6,949 nt of DNA from an uncultured Odoribacter sp. (GTDB taxonomy: Bacteria > Bacteroidota > Bacteroidia > Bacteroidales > Marinifilaceae): assembly GCA_900548135.1 (NCBI GenBank), contig URJC01000129.1, positions 1 to 6,949 of the forward strand, written 5' to 3'. Below the pieces are notes generated by a model that worked only from the letters and a program-made list of their open reading frames with translations, was not told the origin of the DNA and ran no database searches. Below are positions 6,592 through 6,949 of the stretch, one piece after another. Position numbers and translations under genes: made by a program. Position 1 is the first letter of the stretch. Every line of letters begins with the position of its first letter.

Positions 6592-6948
6592 TTATTTTCC
6601 CGACTGTTCCATCATCTTTTTTGCCAGTGCTTGAAACTGCTTGATGGTTTCCTCGTCCATCGGAAGAAGCTGCCCAATCTGTCCGGCAATCATAGCAGTT
6701 ACATCGTCCATAGACAGCGGCTCCTGTTTTTGTTCTGCCAGTGCGTCTTGCATGGTTTGGAACATGGCGGCAGTCACAGCTTCTCCCGGCTGTTCTCCGC
6801 TGTCCATATCTTTCTTAATATCCCGCAGGATAGCAAGAAATACATTCTTGATTTTTTCAATCTCTGCTTCGTATTCGCCCATCTTCTGTGCGCTCAGAAG
6901 TTGCAAATCCTGTCTTGCTTCTGCCCGATGTTCCGGGTGTTCTTTCAT
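6592..6948 (-). CDS. charged helical protein of unknown function, possibly truncated by the window edge
   Basis: The visible 118 residues are rich in Glu, Lys, Gln, Met and Ala and have no Trp, Cys or membrane segment. They read as a series of amphipathic helices, for example KMGEYEAEIEKIKNVFLAIL and FQALAKKMMEQ near the C-terminus. The first codon is an ATG at the very end of the window, so no ribosome binding site is visible. The Met may be internal, making this the C-terminal part of a larger protein. The DNA is visibly richer in G and C than the defence genes downstream and resembles the left edge (1-134). It may therefore be a backbone gene of the host mobile element, such as a conjugation or mobilisation accessory. 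That is inference only; I do not recognise the family. Confidence 0.6.
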   Translation of the reverse strand: MKEHPEHRAEARQDLQLLSAQKMGEYEAEIEKIKNVFLAILRDIKKDMDSGEQPGEAVTAAMFQTMQDALAEQKQEPLSMDDVTAMIAGQIGQLLPMDEETIKQFQALAKKMMEQSGK

Positions 6949-6949
6949 C

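Noticed and set aside
1..6949. CRISPR array, tRNA, rRNA or insertion sequence
   Set aside because: I saw no regularly spaced repeats, no tRNA-like cloverleaf and no transposase or integrase motifs in the window.

Overview
The window looks like the defence-cargo segment of a mobile element or genomic island from a low-GC Gram-positive bacterium, probably a Clostridia-type gut Firmicute. The support is strong AGGAGG-type ribosome binding sites, short gaps or overlaps between genes, an AT-rich gene block, and the resemblance of the proteins to Firmicute families (a judgement from memory, not a search). All eight recognisable genes lie on the minus strand, so transcription runs from high to low coordinates, and all eight end in TAA.

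Right edge (about 6949-6036): a GC-richer, charged, helical protein of unknown function, possibly cut by the window edge, is followed by a 177-residue single-pass membrane protein of unknown function. A candidate promoter (TTGCAA-18 nt-TATAAT) lies over the 3' end of the membrane-protein gene and faces the genes below.

Middle (5995-3328): a type II restriction-modification module. It holds a Vsr-type T:G mismatch nickase, a 69-residue Cro/CI-type HTH regulator, a C5-cytosine DNA methyltransferase with all expected motifs, and a probable PmeII-like restriction endonuclease. A perfect 15-bp inverted repeat sits at the end of vsr, just upstream of the regulator.

Left (3310-135): a Hachiman-type antiphage pair. 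hamA (DUF1837 nuclease) follows the restriction gene by 17 bp, and hamB (SF2 helicase) overlaps hamA by 31 nt. The main observation is that hamA is interrupted at codon 75 by one in-frame TGA. The frame is otherwise open for 301 codons and keeps the GFD...GEAK nuclease core, while hamB is intact. Either hamA is recently broken, or the UGA is read through, or the base is a sequence error.

Left edge (1-134): a GC-richer stretch with nested inverted repeats and no convincing gene. Its composition resembles the right-edge gene more than the AT-rich block between them, as expected if defence cargo was inserted into a GC-richer mobile backbone.

Taken together: methyltransferase and endonuclease would protect self DNA and cut foreign DNA, Vsr would repair T:G mismatches left by 5-methylcytosine deamination, the HTH protein would time expression, and HamAB would be a second, DNA-damage-sensing layer. 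HTH, methyltransferase, endonuclease, hamA and hamB are packed tightly enough to be one operon.
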